DNA of 64,000 nt, from assembly GCA_963698255.1 (NCBI GenBank), contig CAVOQD010000011.1, positions 186,001 through 250,000 on the forward strand. Direction: 5' to 3'. Positions 9,451 through 17,863 of this stretch are shown piece by piece. The notes beneath the pieces were generated by a model. That model saw only the letters and a list, made by a program, of their open reading frames with translations, searched no databases and had not been told where the DNA came from. The stretch's first letter is position 1, and each line of letters starts with the position of its first letter. The translations under genes were made by a program, and so were the position numbers. This DNA comes from JAWKOK01 sp963698255 (GTDB lineage Bacteria > Chloroflexota > Anaerolineae > Caldilineales > Caldilineaceae).

Positions 9451-10195
9451 ATGCAAGTGCTCGGCATTGATATTGGCGGCAGCGGCATCAAGGGTGCAAT
9501 CGTCGACACGGAAAAGGGGGAATTGGTCGCGCCTCGCCATCGCATCCCCACCCCGCAGCCGTCCAAGCCAAAAGCAGTCGCCAAAGTGATCAAGGAACTC
9601 GTCGACCACTTCGACTGGCAAGGTCCCATCGGTTGCACATTTCCGGCCATTGTCCACCATGGCGTCATCAAGACAGCGGCCAACGTCGATCAGGATTGGA
9701 TCGGCGTTGACTCGATCAAGCTCTTCGAAGAAGCGACCGGCTGCCCGGTGCGCGTGATCAATGACGCGCGATGCAGCCGGCGTGGCCGAGATGGCCTTTG
9801 GCGCCGGGCGACGGCGCAGCGGCGTTGTCATCATGCTCACGCTCGGCACCGGTATCGGCAGCGCCATCTTCACGGAAGGCATTCTGGTGCCCAATACCGA
9901 ATTCGGCCATCTGCCCATTCGTGGCGTTGATGCAGAAGATCGTTGCTCGGATCGCATCCGCAAAGAAGAAGATCTGGGTTGGAAGAAATGGTCGGAGCGG
10001 GTCAATGAATATTTGGCCGCCATGGAGTTCTTCTTCTCGCCCGATCTCTTCATCATCGGCGGCGGCGTGAGCAAGAAGCACCACAAATATCTGCAATACT
10101 TCGAAAGCGACGCCGAGATCGTCCCAGCCGTACTGCGCAACGAAGCAGGTATCATCGGCGCGGCCATGGCCGCCAGCGATCTTGGGCCTCGCTAG
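9451..10195 (+). CDS. ppgK: Polyphosphate glucokinase (ROK family), frameshifted
   Basis: About 248 residues. It phosphorylates glucose using inorganic polyphosphate (and usually ATP) in the cytoplasm. It opens with the phosphate-1 motif LGIDIGGSGIKGAIVD, then TFPAIV and the catalytic INDAD block, followed by the ROK phosphate-2 segment LTLGTGIGSAIF. FGHLPIRG and the C-terminal NEAGIIGAAMAA match PPGK enzymes better than general ROK kinases. One extra base near 9768 splits RVINDA from DAAGVAEMAFGAG. Start ATG 9451 follows AGGAGG. It links to the polyphosphate kinase PPK2 at 13223, though that gene is not in the same operon. Confidence 0.85.
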
Positions 10196-10703
10196 CGTGG
10201 TCCCCGCCGACGTAGGCCCCGAAAACCGGGGTCGCCCATCCATCGACCAGCAGGTCACCTTTCTGCTCACGACCGATCTGGCAGCCACAGCGCATTTCTA
10301 CGAAGATGTGCTGGGGCTGCCGCTGGTGCTCGATCAGGGCAGTTGCCGCATCTACCACGTCAACGGCAACGCCTTCATCGGCTTCTGCGAGCGCGCCGAG
10401 CCGGGCGATCCAGCCGGACTGCTCTTCACGCTGGTGACGCAGGAAGTCGATGCCTGGTACCAGTATCTGATGGCCCAGGAAGTCCCCATCGAAAAACCGC
10501 CCACGTTGAATCCTCAGTACAACATCTACCAGATGTTCGTGCGCGACCCCAACGGCTATCTGATCGAAATCCAGACCTTCCTCGATCCGGCTGGCCAACT
10601 AACCCTGGCAGATCGGATCGACACATCCGACCTGCCCAGAACCGACACCATCAAAGGCTCATCTCAGAAGAAACCAGGCAGTCTCCGGCATCTTCGACGC
10701 TGA
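10182..10703 (+). CDS. VOC superfamily (glyoxalase/bleomycin-resistance-like) protein
   Basis: About 170 residues with one vicinal-oxygen-chelate domain. FLLTTDLAATAHFYEDVLGL opens the first beta-alpha-beta module and VRDPNGYLIEIQTF closes the second, with the metal-ligand Glu expected in the IEIQ strand. It could be a small-molecule-binding or dioxygenase-like enzyme; the substrate is unknown. The frame opens at TTG 10182 inside the end of ppgK; GTG 10197 is another possible start, so co-translation with ppgK is likely. The last 30 residues are basic and low-complexity. Confidence 0.7.
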   Translation: MGLASVVPADVGPENRGRPSIDQQVTFLLTTDLAATAHFYEDVLGLPLVLDQGSCRIYHVNGNAFIGFCERAEPGDPAGLLFTLVTQEVDAWYQYLMAQEVPIEKPPTLNPQYNIYQMFVRDPNGYLIEIQTFLDPAGQLTLADRIDTSDLPRTDTIKGSSQKKPGSLRHLRR

Positions 10704-10742
10704 CTGCGACCTCATCCGAGCACATCGATGCATCTCACGCGT

Positions 10743-10790
10743 GACGCCGTAATGTCACTCGCTGCGCTTCGGAATGACAGTTTGACATCC
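10743..10790. repeat. Dispersed repeat fragment (CACTCGCTGCGCTTCGGAATGACAG type)
   Basis: Carries the words AATGTCACTCGCTGCG and CTTCGGAATGACAG. Related words occur at 19385-19500 and 28683-29015. Confidence 0.5.
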
Positions 10791-10805
10791 CCACGATGAC
10801 CCTGT

Positions 10806-10850
10806 ATATTTCAACATATATTATTTCACATTGTGACGGATTATTTCACA
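10806..10850 (+). promoter_or_regulatory. Candidate autoregulatory region of the IclR gene
   Basis: AT-rich stretch directly before ATG 10853. It holds two direct copies of TTATTTCACA (10821-10830, 10841-10850) and the short palindrome TCACATTGTGA. An IclR-family protein binding here is an inference. Confidence 0.4.
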
Positions 10851-10852
10851 AA

Positions 10853-11648
10853 ATGGCAACATTAGACGAAACCCAGCCCATCGACTCCTATCCCGGCGCA
10901 CAATCCGTCTCGCGGGCCATCGCCTTGCTCAAGGCGTTTGACGACACGCGTCCGGAATGGAGCCTGGGCGATCTCAGCTGACCACGTCAGCCTCAACAAG
11001 ACGACGGTCCACCGCTTGCTGGCCGCGCTGGAGAGCGAGGGGCTGATCGTGCGCGCCGCCAAGTCGGGCCACTATCGGCTGGGCGCGGAGCTGATCACGC
11101 TGGGCGGGTGCGCCATGCGCTCCAATGACCTGCGCACGGCTGCTCGACCGGAGCTCGAATCGCTGGCACGGGAGTCCAGAGAATCGGTGGTGATTGAAAT
11201 TCTGATGGGCAACCACACGCTGATCCTGGACGGCGCGTCGAACAGCGATCCCATGAGCATCTCCCAGGACATCGGGGCCAAGCTGCCGGTCCACGCCACC
11301 TCAACCGGCAAGATGCTGCTGGCCCTGAGTCCTCAGTCTGAGATCGACAGGTTCCTGAGCGCACCGCTGGTTGCGTTGACGCCCAACACCATCACCGACC
11401 CGGCAGTTCTGGCCTCTGAACTGGAGCAGATCCGCCGCCAGGGCTATGCCCAGGCTGTTGGTGAACTGGAAGTCGGCTTTGTCTCCATCGCCGCGCCCGT
11501 GCTCGACCAGAATCGCACTATCGTCGGGGCCCTTGGCATCGGCGGCCCGGCGCTGCGGCTCACAGAGGAGCGCATCCCCGACATGGTGGCGTCGTTGCAG
11601 GTAGCGGCGCGCCGTGTTTCGCGCCGGCTCGGCTATCGCCCCGGCTAG
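10853..11648 (+). CDS. IclR family transcriptional regulator, frameshifted
   Basis: About 264 residues. The N-terminal winged helix contains SVSRAIALLKAFD and LNKTTVHRLLAALESEGLI. The C-terminal effector-binding domain contains GHYRLGAELITLG, LPVHATSTGKMLLA and GYAQAVGELEVGFVSIAAPV, all classical IclR blocks. One extra base near 10979 interrupts LGDLS/DHVSLNKTT. It lies just upstream of an aminotransferase whose leader holds a TTTCA-TGAAA palindrome. The simplest reading is a regulator of that gene responding to an amino-acid or keto-acid ligand. Confidence 0.85.
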
Positions 11649-11700
11649 CGGATGCGAGGCAGAGAATGCGCAAGCAGGCAGATTGCAAGCAGATCATTCA

Positions 11701-11717
11701 ATTTCACTATATGAAAT
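11701..11717. promoter_or_regulatory. Candidate IclR operator before the aminotransferase gene
   Basis: ATTTCA, CTATA, TGAAAT: a 17-nt palindrome with 6-bp arms, 28 nt before ATG 11745. The spacing and TTTCA/TGAAA arms resemble operators of IclR-type repressors such as KdgR. Confidence 0.5.
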
Positions 11718-11744
11718 TTTTATCTGAATTTGGAGGCATTTCTA

Positions 11745-13081
11745 ATGATGGTTAAAACTGTTGAACGCCTGAACGTTCCGGGCCCCAAGGCGCAAGTCCA
11801 TGATCGAACGCGACAGGGAGGTGGTCGCGCCGGCCTTTGGCCGCGTGGCAGACTTCGTCATGTCCCATGGCCGCGGCAGCCAGGTCTACGACGTCGACGG
11901 CAACCGCTACATCGACTTTGTGGCCGGTATCGCCGTCAATGCCACCGGCCACAGTCACCCCAAAGTTGTAGCCGCCATCCAGGAGGCGGCCGGTGAGTTC
12001 ATCCATATTTCGTCGGACTACTACCACGAACGCTGGGTGCGGCTGAGCGAGCGGCTCAACGAGATTGCGCCGTTTGAGGAGGATGCCCAGGTTTTTCTGG
12101 GCAACTCGGGCACCGAGGCAGTGGAGGCGGCCATCAAGTTGGCGACGCTGCACACAGGACGAAACCGTTTCATCGGTTTCGTCGGCGCCTTTCATGGACG
12201 CACGGCCGGGTCGCTGGCCTTCACCGCCAGCAAGATTGTCCAGCGCCAGGGACTGATCACCCTGCCCTTCGTGAACCACGTTCCCTATCCCAACGCCTAT
12301 CGCCCCGTGTTGGCCATGCAGCCCGAAGATGAAGACTACGGCGACACCGTGGTCAACTACATGGAGCGCGTGCTCTTCAAGAGCTTGATTCCGCCCGATG
12401 ACGTGGCGGCCATCCTGGTCGAGCCGATCCAGGGCGAGGGCGGCTATGTCGTGCCGCCGGCCAGCTTCTTCCCGCGGCTGCGCGAGATCTGCGACAAGCA
12501 TGGCATTCTGCTGATCGTCGACGAGGTGCAGGCCGGCATGGGGCGCACGGGCAAGTGGTGGGCCATCGAACACACGGGCGTCGAACCGGACATCATCTGC
12601 ACGGCCAAGGGCATTGCCAGCGGCGTTCCCCTGGGGGCCATCGTGGCGCGCAAGAGCGTCATGACCTGGCAGGCCGGCTCCCATGGCAACACCTACGGCG
12701 GCAATCCACTGGCCTGCGCCGCTGCGCTGGCGACCCTGGATGTGCTGGAAGAAGAGGGAATCGAGAACGCGGCCGTGCAGGGCGACTTACATGATGGAGG
12801 CGCTGCGGGCCATGGCCGAGCGCCATGCATGCATCGGCGATGTGCGCGGCAGAGGGCTGATGATCGGCGTCGAGTTTGTCGAGGATCGCGAGAGCCGCAC
12901 GCCGGCCATCGCACTGCGCAACCGCATCGTGCAGTTGGCCTTCGAACATGGCCTGCTGCTCATGGGCTGCGGCGTCAACACCATGCGCATCATCCCGCCG
13001 CTGACCATCACGCGGGCGGAGGTCGACGAAGGGTTGGCCATCTTCGAGCACGTCATCACGTTGGCGGAAGAAGAGGTATAG
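11745..13081 (+). CDS. Class III PLP-dependent aminotransferase (4-aminobutyrate/ornithine type), frameshifted twice
   Basis: About 445 residues. It moves an amino group from an omega-amino donor to a keto acid using PLP. Motifs: YDVDGNRYIDFVAGIAVNATGH at the N-terminus, FLGNSGTEAVEAAIKLA for phosphate binding, GAFHGRTAGSLAFT, the PLP-Asp block LLIVDEVQAGMGRTGK, and the lysine block TAKGIASGVPLGA. The layout is closest to GabT/acetylornithine aminotransferases. Extra bases lie near 11793 and 12787 and break PKA/KSMIERDRE and VQGD/YMMEALRAM. GGAGG at 11732-11736 sets ATG 11745. It is probably regulated by the IclR protein upstream. Confidence 0.85.
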
Positions 13082-13210
13082 GACACGGATGACACGGATT
13101 CGGGCGGATTTTCGCTGATCGAAAAGTCCCCGGCGCTTTGGTCTCAACGAGCAAGCTCGTCTGATTTGGACGAAGTGCCGGGGACTTTCTATCCGCGTCA
13201 TCCGCGTCCC
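13081..13210. repeat. Nested inverted repeats
   Basis: Outer arms are ACACGGATGACACGGA (left) and TCCGCGTCATCCGCGT (right). Between them lies a second, stronger stem with AAAGTCCCCGGC (13123-13134) and GCCGGGGACTTT (13177-13188), and in its centre CGAGCAAGCTCG. It separates two convergent genes. Confidence 0.75.
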
Positions 13211-13222
13211 ATTGTCGGTCAC

Positions 13223-14023
13223 TCAATCACGATATCCGTCAAGTCCCTCTTCGGCCTCAGGATAGCGCATTTCCAGCGACTCCAGTTTGTCGATGATGAT
13301 CTGCGAGATCAGCAGATTGCGATACCATTTGCGATTGGCCGGAATTACATACCAGGGCGCGTAGTCAGTGCTTGTCTTGGCAAGCGCATCCTCATAGGCG
13401 CGGATGTAGTCAGGCCATAGTTTGCGTTCGGCCAGATCGCCTTTGGCGAATTTCCAACGTTTCTCAGGCTCATCCAGCCGCGCCTGCAGCCGCTCTTTCT
13501 GTTCGTCCAGATCGATGTGGAGAAAAAATTTCAGAATCGTCGTGCCCTCGTCGGCCAGCAGTTTTTCAAAGGCACTGATCTGTTTGTAGCGGCGTTGCCA
13601 GACATCCTGGGGCACAAGATTGTGTACGCGCACGACGAGCACATCCTCGTAATGGCTGCGGTTGAAAATGGTGATTTCACCGTTGCCCGGAACGTGTTTG
13701 TGCACACGCCAAAGATAATCATGGGCCAGTTCTTCCGCCGTCGGCCGTTTGAAGCTGGCGACTTTCACGCCCTGCGGATTGACGCCCTCAAAGACGTGGC
13801 GGATGGTTCCATCCTTGCCGCCCGTATCCATGGCCTGCAGGACGATCAACAGCCGATGCTTGCCCTCGGCATACATCAACTCCTGCAGGGTCTCAAGCCG
13901 CGGATTGAGCGCGGGCAGCGCTGCCTTGCCGGCCTTTTTGCCGCCGTCGAAGAGCGCGTGGTCATTTGGATCCCATTCTTTGAGATGAACGGTGCTGCCG
14001 GGTTTTACTCGATACCGATCCAT
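13223..14023 (-). CDS. ppk2: Polyphosphate kinase 2 family protein
   Basis: 266 residues, intact. It transfers phosphate between inorganic polyphosphate and nucleotides. The P-loop region reads LQAMDTGGKDGTIRHVFEG (about residues 62-80). Downstream come the FKRPTAEELAHDYLWR block, NRSHYEDVLV (residues 121-130), and the lid-region FFLHIDLDEQKERLQAR. The C-terminal block contains WYVIPANRKWYRNLLIS. Single-domain length and sequence suggest a class I or III PPK2 acting on NDPs/NMPs; this was not resolved by eye. The presence of ppgK nearby suggests polyphosphate is a phosphate donor in this organism. Confidence 0.9.
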   Translation of the reverse strand: MDRYRVKPGSTVHLKEWDPNDHALFDGGKKAGKAALPALNPRLETLQELMYAEGKHRLLIVLQAMDTGGKDGTIRHVFEGVNPQGVKVASFKRPTAEELAHDYLWRVHKHVPGNGEITIFNRSHYEDVLVVRVHNLVPQDVWQRRYKQISAFEKLLADEGTTILKFFLHIDLDEQKERLQARLDEPEKRWKFAKGDLAERKLWPDYIRAYEDALAKTSTDYAPWYVIPANRKWYRNLLISQIIIDKLESLEMRYPEAEEGLDGYRD

Positions 14024-14047
14024 CGTACATCGTCCTTTCTTGAAAAT

Positions 14048-14222
14048 TTAGGACTGGCGACCAATTACGTCACGGATTTGCGTGTTTGGTGCGCACGCCC
14101 TTCGTGTGCACGGTTCTCGCCCAATGGCGGCCAATCGTTCCCTACGGCTCGCACGAAGGGCATGCGAACTGAACAATGGCAGGTTGCACAAATCACTGAG
14201 TTCTTTGATCGCCAGTCCTTAG
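14048..14222. repeat. Long imperfect inverted repeat
   Basis: Outer arms AGGACTGGCGA (14050-14060) and TCGCCAGTCCT (14209-14219). Inner arms GCCCTTCGTG (14097-14106) and CACGAAGGGC (14152-14161). Confidence 0.75.
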
Positions 14223-14474
14223 CGAGCGTCAAGAGTTCACGTGCCGACCTTTTTGGAAGCTGCATGCAACACTTCCTCTCCGACGGAAAGCTTCAAGGAA
14301 GGCGCAAATCGGGAACTATTTTTGAACAGTAGCTTGGAAAGCCAAGGTCCGCCGGAGTGGATTCAGTCGCAGCAAGTGTAACGCAGGAATGGGCGACACG
14401 CAATGAAGAATTGAAACCTGCGGACACGTAGGCTGGACCACTGTCATTTCGAGTCGATTCGCGTATCAATAGAG

Positions 14475-14577
14475 ATGAGTCCAGTACAAGAACCACGAAT
14501 TTCACAAATGACACGAATTTTCTCGGAAGTGAAATTCGTGCAATTCGTGTCATTCGTGGTTTTTGCAGCAGAGTCAT
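14475..14577. repeat. Inverted repeat, family A (TGA-TC-CTGCAA ends)
   Basis: The inner stem is made of CACGAAT words (AACCACGAATTTCACAAATG against its complement at 14532-14560). The outer ends ATGAGTCCAGTACAA and TTGCAGCAGAGTCAT pair imperfectly. The same ends occur at 23527-23637 and 24504-24633. Confidence 0.75.
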
Positions 14578-14626
14578 AGGCTAGAATGACAACCAACGAC
14601 CCGAACACCAAGGAAGGAACGATCCG

Positions 14627-15280
14627 ATGAGCAGCCGACGGGCGAGAGAGCGCCGAAAAAAGCAGACGAACCAACACCGCAATCGCAATCTGATCTTTGG
14701 CCTTGTAGCCGCTCTGGTCGTGATCGGCCTGGGCTACTCCGCCTGGCAGCAGACCAGCGGCGGCGATGCCATCCCGGCCAATGAGGTGGCCGATCCTGTG
14801 TTGGGCGACGAGGCGGCTGTCGTGGAGATCGTCGAGTACGGCGACTTCGGTTGTTCCGCCTGCCGGGCCTGGCACGACGCCGGCATCCGCGATCAGGTTC
14901 TGCAGGTCTACGGCGACTCGGCGCGCTTTGTCTGGCGCGACTTCCCGGTGATCACGCCTGATTCACCGGCCGCAGCCGAGGCCGCCCAGTGCGCCGGCGC
15001 CCAGGATCAGTTCTGGGCCTACCATGATCACATCTATGAGTCGGGCGGCAGCCTCAACGATTCGTCGCTGAAGCGCTACGCGGAAGAGATCGGGCTGGAC
15101 ACGGCCGCGTTCAACGCCTGCCTGGAGGGTGGCCAGATGACCGCAAAGGTGCGTGACAACGAGCAGCAAGCTCGCCGTTTGGGCCTGCGCGGTACGCCGA
15201 GCTTCACGGTCAACGGTGAAGTGCTGCCGGGACCGCCCACCTTCGCTTACCTCGCGACGTTGATTGAAGAGAACCAGTAG
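14627..15280 (+). CDS. Membrane-anchored DsbA-like thiol-disulfide oxidoreductase
   Basis: 217 residues, intact. A basic cytoplasmic start is followed by one membrane segment (about residues 22-44, LIFGLVAALVVIGLGY), which anchors a DsbA/thioredoxin-4 domain outside the cell. The active site is CSAC (Cys76, Cys79) in EYGDFGCSACRAWHD. The cis-Pro loop is RGTPSFTVNGEVLPG. FWAYHDHIYE and a helical insert are typical of DSBA-like thioredoxins. It probably forms or exchanges disulfides in exported proteins. Start ATG 14627 has AAGGAAGGA upstream. Confidence 0.85.
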   Translation: MSSRRARERRKKQTNQHRNRNLIFGLVAALVVIGLGYSAWQQTSGGDAIPANEVADPVLGDEAAVVEIVEYGDFGCSACRAWHDAGIRDQVLQVYGDSARFVWRDFPVITPDSPAAAEAAQCAGAQDQFWAYHDHIYESGGSLNDSSLKRYAEEIGLDTAAFNACLEGGQMTAKVRDNEQQARRLGLRGTPSFTVNGEVLPGPPTFAYLATLIEENQ

Positions 15281-15407
15281 CATTTTCATTACGACAGCCG
15301 CCTTGCCGGGTGCTCTACACACGCACGGAACGCCGGGCGAACATGCGCTGGGCATAATGGCTGAGCCACGCTATCACATTGAGCGATTCCACAAACGAGG
15401 CGCCCAC

Positions 15408-16576
15408 ATGCGACTAGGACTCAACGCCGGTTATTCCGGCGCCACCATCAACCTGCCCATCGAGATGATCCAGGAGGCCGACCGTCTGGGCTATCACGCG
15501 GTCTGGACCGCCGAAGCCTACGGGTCGGACGCGGTGACGCCGCTGGCCTGGATCGGCGCGCAGACCAGCCGCATTCGTCTGGGCACGGCGATTCATGCAG
15601 ATGCCGGCGCGCACGCCGGCCATGACCGCCATGACCGCCATGACGCTCGATCAGCTTTCGGGCGGGCGCATGTTGTTGGGACTGGGTCTCTCCGGGCCAC
15701 AGGTCGTCGAAGGCTGGCATGGTCTGCCCTACGGCAAGCCGCTGGGCAAGACACGCGAGTACGTCAACATCGTGCGCACAATTCTGGCGCGTGAGGAGCC
15801 GTTGAGCCACGACGGCGACGCCTATCAGATTCCCTACCGCGGCGACGATGCCACCGGGCTGGGCAAGCCGCTGAAGAGCATCCTCCATGGCCGCGCCGAC
15901 ATCCCCATCTATCTGGCCGCCATCGGTCCCAAGAACGTGGAGCTGTCTGCCGAGATCGCCGACGGCTGGCTGCCCATTTTCTTTGCGCCCCGCCACTATG
16001 ACAGCACCTACAGACAGCATGTCGACGCCGGTCTGGCCAAAGGCAAATAAGTCGTTGGATATCTTCGACATTGCGCCGTCGGTCCCGGTCGTGGTCAGCG
16101 ACGATGTGGACGCGGCTCGCAACGTCATCAAGCCGTTCCTGGCGCTTTACGTGGGCGGCATGGGGGCAAAGGGCAAGAACTTCTACTTCGATCTGGTCGT
16201 TCGATATGGGTACGCCGACGCTGCCGAGGCGATCCAGACGCTCTATCTGGCCGGCGACAAGGGAGCGGCTGCGGCAGCGGTGCCGGATGACCTGGTCGAT
16301 GAGATCGCACTCTGCGGCCCCAAAGAACGGATCGCCGAGCGACTGCCGCTCTGGCAGGCAAGCCCGATCACAACGCTCAACATGACCGTGTTCGATATCG
16401 AGGCCGTCCGCGTCATGGCCGAATCTGGTGCTGGATGTCGACGCAACCCGAACCGTTTTGCCCACGGCTCAAGAAGAATTTACCGGAGCGACCGATTCAC
16501 AATCAGACGACCCATCCCCACCAATAGGAGCAGAAGATTCGATGAGTACAGAAGCCAAATCCGCCGCAATTTTTGA
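15408..16576 (+). CDS. LLM-class (F420-type) flavin/deazaflavin oxidoreductase, three frameshifts
   Basis: About 345 residues with the bacterial-luciferase TIM-barrel fold. MRLGLNAGYSG starts the barrel, followed by ADRLGYHAVWTAEAYGSDAVTPLAWIGAQT, LDQLSGGRMLLGLGLSGPQVVEGWHG and AAIGPKNVELSAEIADGWLP, which are typical of F420-dependent members. The substrate is unknown. Extra bases near 15594, 16048 (creating a TAA) and 16424 break the frame. The first two clearly restore family sequence. After the third, the frame continues without a stop into the SCP2 gene, so the true end is uncertain: it is either the stop at 16576 in the uncorrected frame or a fusion. Confidence 0.8.
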
Positions 16577-16874
16577 TCACATGGCAAGCCGGGTTGCCGC
16601 AAGCCCGTCCCTGGTCCAATCCGTCAACGCGCTCTTCCAGTTCAAGATCACCGGCGAACCGGGCGGATCGTGGGTCGTGGACCTGAAGAACGGCAACGGC
16701 GACGTGCGCACCGGCGAGGTCGAAGGAGCCGACTGCACCATCACCATGGCCGACGATGATTTTGTCGCGCTGGCCAATGGCAAGTTAAACCCCATGGCCG
16801 CCTTCGCCCAGGGCAAGATCAAGGTCGACGGCAACCCCATGCTGGCGACCAAGTTGCAGTCGTTGTTCAGCTAG
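16542..16874 (+). CDS. SCP2 sterol-binding domain protein
   Basis: 110 residues forming one SCP2 fold: FQFKITGEPGGSWVVDLKNG, then ADCTITMADDDFVALANGKL and the C-terminal MAAFAQGKIKVDGNPMLATKL. Such domains bind hydrophobic ligands such as acyl chains or sterols. ATG 16542 is chosen because the conserved domain begins there. The only upstream purine-rich sequence, TAGGAG, is 12 nt away, so the start is weak. The frame is also open upstream into the preceding oxidoreductase. Confidence 0.85.
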   Translation: MSTEAKSAAIFDHMASRVAASPSLVQSVNALFQFKITGEPGGSWVVDLKNGNGDVRTGEVEGADCTITMADDDFVALANGKLNPMAAFAQGKIKVDGNPMLATKLQSLFS

Positions 16875-17743
16875 CAAAAAAGATCCACGAAGGAGCACAA
16901 AGGGACACGAAGAAAAACGCAAATTGCTTCGTGTCCTTCTTCGTGATCCTTTGTGTCCCTTCGTGGATCAAAATCCCTCCGCCACAATACCCCTCCACAA
17001 AACCCCGCAATCGCTCGACATACGCTTCGCCGCCGATGGCATAGGCGTCGTTGTGGTGTGCGCCGGGCACGATAGTAGCACTCTTTGGGTTCAGGCGCGG
17101 CCGCGAAAAGCTGTTCCCCATGCGCGAGCGGGATCAGTTCGTCATCGAGGCTGTGGATCAGCAGGAGCGGTGCGCTGATCTTGTCGATGCGCTCGATGCT
17201 TGGGTAGAAGTTGGGCACAACAACCCCCATGCCCGGAATCGGCAGTACCTGGGCGGCAAGATCGCGCCCGCTGGTGAAAGTGTTCTCCACGATCAGACCG
17301 TCCGGCTTGTGTGTCGTCGTTGCCGCCAGCCAGATGCCGACGGCCCCGCCCAACGAGCGCCCGAAGATCAGATCGGGACCGGAACTCGTCTCCACCAGCC
17401 ACTGCCAGGCCGCCTCGGCATCCAGATAGGTGCCCCGCTCGCCGGGCGTTCCCTCGCTGCGGCCAAAGCCACGATAGTCGATGATCAGCACCTGGAAGCC
17501 GGCCTCATGCAGCATGCGCAGATTGTCCAGCCGGTGGGTGATGTTGCCGGCATTGCCATGCAGGAAAAGGATCGACGCCTGCGGCTCCTCGCATGGCAGC
17601 CACCACCCATGAATGTTGACATCATCGCTCGTGGTCAGCCAGACATCGTCGAAAGACATGTCGAGCACATGCGGATTGACCGTGATCTGCGGTTCCGGAT
17701 AGAAGATGAATTGGTTGATCAGTTGTTCGGGCAACATGTTCAT
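16867..17743 (-). CDS. Alpha/beta hydrolase (BEM46-like), frameshifted, C-terminus written by a repeat
   Basis: About 290 residues. ILFLHGNAGNITHRLDN carries the oxyanion HGN motif. GRSLGGAVG holds the nucleophile Ser, SLDDELIPLAHGEQL the acid Asp, and GAHHNDAY the catalytic His. It resembles serine hydrolases of the BEM46/YqkD group, possibly membrane-associated through its hydrophobic N-terminus. One extra base near 17084 separates EPK from SATIVPGAHHND. The last about 35 residues (from GILIHEGTQRITKKD) are encoded by the family D palindrome at 16881-16972, so the native C-terminus was replaced or extended when the repeat arrived. ATG 17743. Confidence 0.8.
16881..16972. repeat. Inverted repeat, family D (GATCCACGAAGG ends)
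   Basis: The left arm holds GATCCACGAAGGAGCACAAA and the right arm its complement ending CCCTTCGTGGATC. A second copy with the same ends is at 26864-26935. The element overlaps the 3' coding end of the hydrolase on the minus strand. Confidence 0.8.
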
Positions 17744-17785
17744 GTGTCCTGTTATGGCAGTATTGTGGGTGAGCGCTCCGGATGA

Positions 17786-17815
17786 TTGGAGAGAAACGAT
17801 TGGGCAGACTATAAT
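17786..17815 (+). promoter_or_regulatory. Sigma70-type promoter for the MFS exporter
   Basis: TTGGAG (17786-17791), 18 nt, TATAAT (17810-17815). It places transcription start near 17822, which excludes upstream start codons and favours ATG 17864. Confidence 0.6.
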
Positions 17816-17863
17816 GGACGATTGTTACTCCGAATCTTATCTCTATTTGTGGTGGTATCCAAC

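Larger units (their letters stand above)
14024..14626. other. Intergenic region with two palindromic elements
   Basis: No gene is supported. The region holds the imperfect palindrome 14048-14222, a stretch without visible signals (14223-14470), and the family A element 14475-14577. The open frame that covers 14039-14332 is not similar to anything recognised. Confidence 0.6.

Noticed and set aside
14039..14332. Open frame downstream of ppk2
   Set aside because: It is the antisense extension of ppk2 running through an imperfect palindrome.
16040..16050. Programmed +1 frameshift at AAA TAA G in the LLM gene
   Set aside because: The context looks suggestive, but dozens of similar breaks without stop codons occur nearby, so error is the simpler explanation.
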